A stretch of DNA of 9,559 nucleotides from Clostridia bacterium (lineage in GTDB: Bacteria > Bacillota > Clostridia > Saccharofermentanales > UBA5734), in contig RZZF01000048.1 of the NCBI GenBank assembly GCA_009929975.1, positions 1 through 9,559 of the forward strand, in the 5' to 3' direction. Under the pieces are notes generated by a model. It was not told where the DNA came from, did no database searches, and saw only the letters and a list, made by a program, of their open reading frames with translations. Below are positions 6,952 to 9,559 of the stretch, in pieces. Position 1 is the stretch's first letter, and every line of letters starts with the position of its first letter. Made by a program: the position numbers and the translations under genes.

Positions 6952-8202
6952 GTGGATAAACCCCGGCTGAAACATAGTCTGATCGTGGTAACTTACGGCA
7001 TCGTACTTTTCCTGATCCTGACCAATCTGCCAAGTCTGCATGCGGCCGGACTCGTCCTGCGCCGCATTGTCATGCCCTTTATCTATGGGCTTTCGATCGC
7101 GTATCTGCTCAACATTCCCTACCGCGGATTCCGTGACCACCTGTTCGCGCCGCTGGCACGGAAAGGGAAAACAGCGGCAGCCGTCGTTAAGTACCTTTCG
7201 ATCATCCTGTCTTACCTGACGGTTACCGCCATTCTGGTGATCCTGATCTGGATCATTATCCCGCAGCTCGTGATCAGCCTGACCCTGCTGGTTCAGAACA
7301 TCCCTTATTACATTCAGGCGGCAGAAAACCTGATCAGCCGGATCGGCAAATATTTCGGGCAGGAGAACTTCTACGAGGGCCAGCTTGATTCGGTCTGGCC
7401 CAGTCTGATCCGCTGGGGAAATTCCCTGATGGATAATGTGGTCAGCAATTTCGTTGACTATGTCAGTACTGTCACTTCACGGATCTATGGCTGGATCATC
7501 GGGGTGGCCTTTTCCGTCTATCTGCTCGCCGGCAAAGAGCGGCTGCTGGTACAGACCACCAGGGTGATTCGTGCCTACCTGGCGCCCCGGCATGCGGATC
7601 GCCTGATGACTGTCGCGCGAAGGGCCAATCGTACGTTTACCAACTTCATCGCAGGCGACCTGTTTGACTCTCTTCTCGTCGGTGCGATCTGCTTTGTTGG
7701 CCTCAGTCTCCTCGGGATGCCGTATCCTCTCCTGATCAGTGTCATCGTCGGTGTAACGAACCTGATTCCGATTGTCGGCCCGTTCATCGGCGCGATTCCC
7801 GGCGCGCTGATCATTCTGACGGTTGAACCGATTAAAGCCCTGATTTTTGTTTTATTCATCCTGGTTCTGCAGCAGATTGACGGCAATGTGTTCAAACCAC
7901 GCATTTTCGGCAACCGGATCGGTCTGCCGAGCATCTGGGTTTTGCTGGCCATTGTCGTGCTGGGGGGGCTGTTCGGAATTCCCGGTATGCTGCTCGGGGT
8001 CCCGGTTTTCGCGATTCTTTACAGCGTGCTGCGCGAACAGGTCGCCGCCCGGCTGGCCAGGCGCGGACTGACAGACGAACAGGCCAGCACCCGGCCGCCC
8101 GATTCCGAACTGGCCGGAACCGGGGGAGTCGGATCCGTGGAGGTTCCTCTGGATAAGGTGTCAGGCATAGATCAGGAGATTGATCAGAAACCTCCTGTAT
8201 AG
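6952..8202 (+). CDS. AI-2E family transporter (PF01594-type membrane protein)
   Basis: The protein has 416 residues from the GTG start and belongs to the AI-2E transporter family (TqsA/YdiK/YtvI-like), cytoplasmic-membrane proteins with about eight helices. Hydrophobic segments lie at about 10-25, 34-54, 81-106, 178-193, 238-256, 258-289, 294-306 and 327-361. A larger, less hydrophobic region at about 107-177 is typical of the family. The signature NLIPIVGPFIGAIPG (270-284) and the segment GIPGMLLGVPVFAILYSVLRE (342-362) are clear. The last 50 residues are hydrophilic and rich in Gly, Pro and acidic residues, probably a cytosolic tail. Despite the family name, members include exporters, Na+/H+ antiporters and proteins of unknown cargo, so AI-2 transport is not implied; no lux or lsr genes are seen. 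The gene has its own promoter, and its last 19 bp overlap the convergent ene-reductase gene. Confidence 0.9.
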   Translation: MDKPRLKHSLIVVTYGIVLFLILTNLPSLHAAGLVLRRIVMPFIYGLSIAYLLNIPYRGFRDHLFAPLARKGKTAAAVVKYLSIILSYLTVTAILVILIWIIIPQLVISLTLLVQNIPYYIQAAENLISRIGKYFGQENFYEGQLDSVWPSLIRWGNSLMDNVVSNFVDYVSTVTSRIYGWIIGVAFSVYLLAGKERLLVQTTRVIRAYLAPRHADRLMTVARRANRTFTNFIAGDLFDSLLVGAICFVGLSLLGMPYPLLISVIVGVTNLIPIVGPFIGAIPGALIILTVEPIKALIFVLFILVLQQIDGNVFKPRIFGNRIGLPSIWVLLAIVVLGGLFGIPGMLLGVPVFAILYSVLREQVAARLARRGLTDEQASTRPPDSELAGTGGVGSVEVPLDKVSGIDQEIDQKPPV

Positions 8203-9200
8203 GGCTGGGGAATTTGTCCGGCGGCCGAGAGTTCTTTTTGATACTGTTGCAGATACCAGTATGGGTTGCGCAGCAGTTCGCGTCCGATCGCGATCAGGTC
8301 GGCCCGGCCGTTTCCAAGAATATCTTCAACTTGTTCTCGTGTGCGGATCTGCCCGACAGCGATCGTCAGAACACCAGCTTCCTGCCGGATCGTCTCGGCG
8401 AATGAAACCTGGTATCCGGGGAATGTTTTGATCGGTGCCTGGAGCAGGCCGCCGCTGCTGATGTCGAAGGCGTCAACCAGATCACAGACTTGCTGTACGA
8501 TCTCGATGGTCCGGGTCAGGTCAAGCCCGCCCGGCAGGTAGTCGGAGGCTGAAAGGCGCAGCAGAACCGGCCGCTCTTCGGGGAAAACAGCACGCACCGC
8601 GCTGAGAACCTCCCGCAGTAAACGCAGACGGTTATCCGGACTTCCGCCATAGGCATCGGTGCGCTGGTTGCTCAGCGGTGATAAAAACTGGTGAATCAGG
8701 TACCCGTGCGCTCCATGGATCTCCACCGCGTCAAATCCAGCTTCAGCCGCCCGTTTCGCGGCCGCGGCGAAGGCATCGACAATCTCTCCGATTTCATTGG
8801 GGCTGAGCTCCTGCGGCAGCCGGTAATCTTCGCTGAAAGCCAGGGCAGACGGCGCGACAGGTGTCATGGCCTCATCTTCACATTTTCTCCCGGCATGCGC
8901 CAGCTGAATAGCGGCTTTGCTGCCGGACGCGTGAATCTGCGCCACAATCGGACGAAGCGAGTCTGCCTGCCGGTCATTCCAGAGACCAAGATCCTCATGG
9001 GTAATCCGGCCGGCCGGGGTGACACCGGTTGCCTCTACCATGATCAGTCCGATCCCGCCGATCGCCCGCGAGCCATAATGGGTCTGGTGGAAAGGCAGGG
9101 CCAGCCCGGTCTGATCACTGCAGAACATGCACATGGGTGACATCATCAGACGATTCTTCAGTTCAAGTTGACCTATTTTAACCGGTTCAGCAGCCAGCAT
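8184..9200 (-). CDS. NADH:flavin oxidoreductase, NamA/YqjM-like ene-reductase
   Basis: This 338-residue protein is an FMN-dependent old yellow enzyme of the YqjM/NamA class, which reduces activated C=C bonds with NAD(P)H. The match to Bacillus YqjM runs end to end: KNRLMMSPMCM (15-25), QLAHAGRK (99-106), EIHGAHGYLIHQFLSPLSN (160-178), RTDAYGGSPDNR (180-191) and NGRADLIAIGRELLRNP (297-313). Equivalents of YqjM residues seen are Cys24, Lys106, His162, His165 and Tyr167. Two substrate-pocket residues differ: YqjM Tyr28 is Phe26 here, and the C-terminal arginine finger (YqjM Arg336, ending ERGW) is Gly336 (ending TGGF). The enzyme should still bind FMN, but its substrate range or dimer contact may be changed. 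GGAGG lies 7 nt before the ATG on the minus strand. The gene is monocistronic as far as seen, with a TGCTATAAT promoter 32 bp upstream. Confidence 0.93.
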   Translation of the reverse strand: MLAAEPVKIGQLELKNRLMMSPMCMFCSDQTGLALPFHQTHYGSRAIGGIGLIMVEATGVTPAGRITHEDLGLWNDRQADSLRPIVAQIHASGSKAAIQLAHAGRKCEDEAMTPVAPSALAFSEDYRLPQELSPNEIGEIVDAFAAAAKRAAEAGFDAVEIHGAHGYLIHQFLSPLSNQRTDAYGGSPDNRLRLLREVLSAVRAVFPEERPVLLRLSASDYLPGGLDLTRTIEIVQQVCDLVDAFDISSGGLLQAPIKTFPGYQVSFAETIRQEAGVLTIAVGQIRTREQVEDILGNGRADLIAIGRELLRNPYWYLQQYQKELSAAGQIPQPYTGGF

Positions 9201-9231
9201 ATTGGATCCTCCGCAATCAATGTTTCCGATT

Positions 9232-9240
9232 ATTATAGCA
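9232..9240 (-). promoter_or_regulatory. Extended -10 promoter of the ene-reductase gene
   Basis: The minus strand reads TGC-TATAAT (9240-9232), a perfect -10 hexamer with the TGn extension. The region where a -35 box would fall (about 9260-9255, TAAGTC) is poor, which fits extended -10 promoters. The start would lie near 9225, about 25 nt before the ATG. Confidence 0.6.
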
Positions 9241-9252
9241 TAGGAACATGCA

Positions 9253-9281
9253 TTGACTTATCGGATCGTGATTTCTAGAAT
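9253..9281 (+). promoter_or_regulatory. Strong sigma-A-like promoter of the sugar isomerase-like gene
   Basis: TTGACT (9253-9258) and TAGAAT (9276-9281) with an ideal 17 bp spacer each match the consensus at five of six positions. The expected start is near 9288, giving a leader of about 28 nt that contains the AAGGAGGG ribosome site. The -35 box overlaps the upstream region of the opposing ene-reductase promoter. Confidence 0.65.
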
Positions 9282-9300
9282 GGTCAATAACAGATGTAAG

Positions 9301-9308
9301 AAGGAGGG
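9301..9308 (+). promoter_or_regulatory. Strong ribosome binding site
   Basis: AAGGAGGG lies 7 nt before the ATG at 9316 and supports translation of the gene cut by the window edge. A TTG directly before the ATG is in frame but less likely to be the start. Confidence 0.7.
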
Positions 9309-9315
9309 CTGATTG

Positions 9316-9559
9316 ATGTTGTTTGGCGGACAGATTCTCAAACCCTGGCAGACACCGCGGGAATGGCTGGAACGTGTTCAGGAAATGGCGTATACGGCGG
9401 TCTATTTTCCGGTGGACCATACAGCGCCTGATGAGGTCATCGACCAGTTTCACGCGCTCTGCGGACAGGAAGGCCTGGTCATCGCTGAGGTGGGGGCCTG
9501 GAGCAATCCGCTGAGCTCTGATCCGGCCATCGCGAAGGCTTCACTGACGACCTGTATCC
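9316..9559 (+). CDS. Sugar phosphate isomerase/epimerase-like TIM-barrel protein (5' part only)
   Basis: The frame from ATG 9316 stays open to the right edge, giving 81 N-terminal residues beginning MLFGGQILKPWQTP. WLERVQEMAYTAVYFPVD (17-34), a predicted helix and then a strand, followed by LVIAEVGAWSNPLSSDP (54-70), looks like the first alpha/beta units of a xylose-isomerase-like TIM barrel (AP_endonuc_2 type). Such proteins often isomerise or epimerise sugars and need a divalent metal. The AEVGAWSNP segment is what I associate with a sugar phosphate isomerase/epimerase subgroup in glycan-degrading bacteria; catalytic residues further on are outside the window. A strong promoter and ribosome site precede it, so it probably starts a new transcription unit. 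The substrate cannot be inferred, and the family call rests on the N-terminus only. Confidence 0.7.
   Translation, partial: MLFGGQILKPWQTPREWLERVQEMAYTAVYFPVDHTAPDEVIDQFHALCGQEGLVIAEVGAWSNPLSSDPAIAKASLTTCI

Noticed and set aside
6952..8202. Quorum-sensing AI-2 import or export locus
   Set aside because: The family name is historical and its members have varied cargo. No luxS, lsr genes or sensor are present.
1..9559. Defence island, prophage or CRISPR content
   Set aside because: No repeats with regular spacers, nucleases, toxins, integrases or phage genes were seen. All genes are metabolic or transport types.

Overview
The window reads as ordinary bacterial chromosome: about 95% coding, seven complete genes, one gene cut by the right edge and probably the last codons of one cut by the left edge. 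It most likely comes from an anaerobic or fermentative member of the Bacillota (Firmicutes). The reasons are strong AGGAGG-type ribosome sites on most genes, sigma-A-like promoter boxes, an old yellow enzyme of the Bacillus YqjM/NamA class, and a mannonate oxidoreductase of the short-chain (Bacillus YjmF) type rather than the long-chain E. coli type. This placement is inference; no rRNA or other marker is present. Base composition looks moderately GC-rich and even throughout, and I see no insertion sequence, tRNA, rRNA, CRISPR array, integrase or phage gene.

Layout. (1) 1-1905, plus strand: an SDR oxidoreductase, apparently coupled by an ATGA overlap to a gene ending at 29, then a URO-D-superfamily protein 11 bp downstream; together they form an operon that enters from the left. 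(2) 1921-5767, minus strand: a large cytosolic GH38 alpha-mannosidase followed by a zinc-ribbon SAM methyltransferase whose start codon overlaps the mannosidase stop. This operon converges on the first one with a 15 bp gap. (3) 5954-6802, plus: a D-mannonate oxidoreductase (UxuB/YjmF type), divergent from the mannosidase. (4) 6952-8202, plus: an AI-2E-family membrane protein with its own promoter and a GTG start. (5) 8184-9200, minus: a NamA-like ene-reductase whose 3' end overlaps the transporter gene by 19 bp. (6) 9316 onward, plus: the N-terminus of a predicted sugar isomerase/epimerase TIM-barrel protein, divergent from the ene-reductase, with back-to-back promoters between them.

Functionally the common theme is carbohydrate use: alpha-mannoside hydrolysis, hexuronate reduction, a sugar-isomerase-like barrel and an SDR. 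The URO-D-like protein, the methyltransferase and the AI-2E-family protein have no assignable substrate. I do not see a clear undescribed multi-gene system. The points most worth a second look are the altered active site of the ene-reductase (Tyr to Phe, and loss of the C-terminal arginine finger inside a convergent gene overlap), the URO-D-like protein that lacks the usual Cys metal ligands, and the translationally coupled mannosidase-methyltransferase pair.
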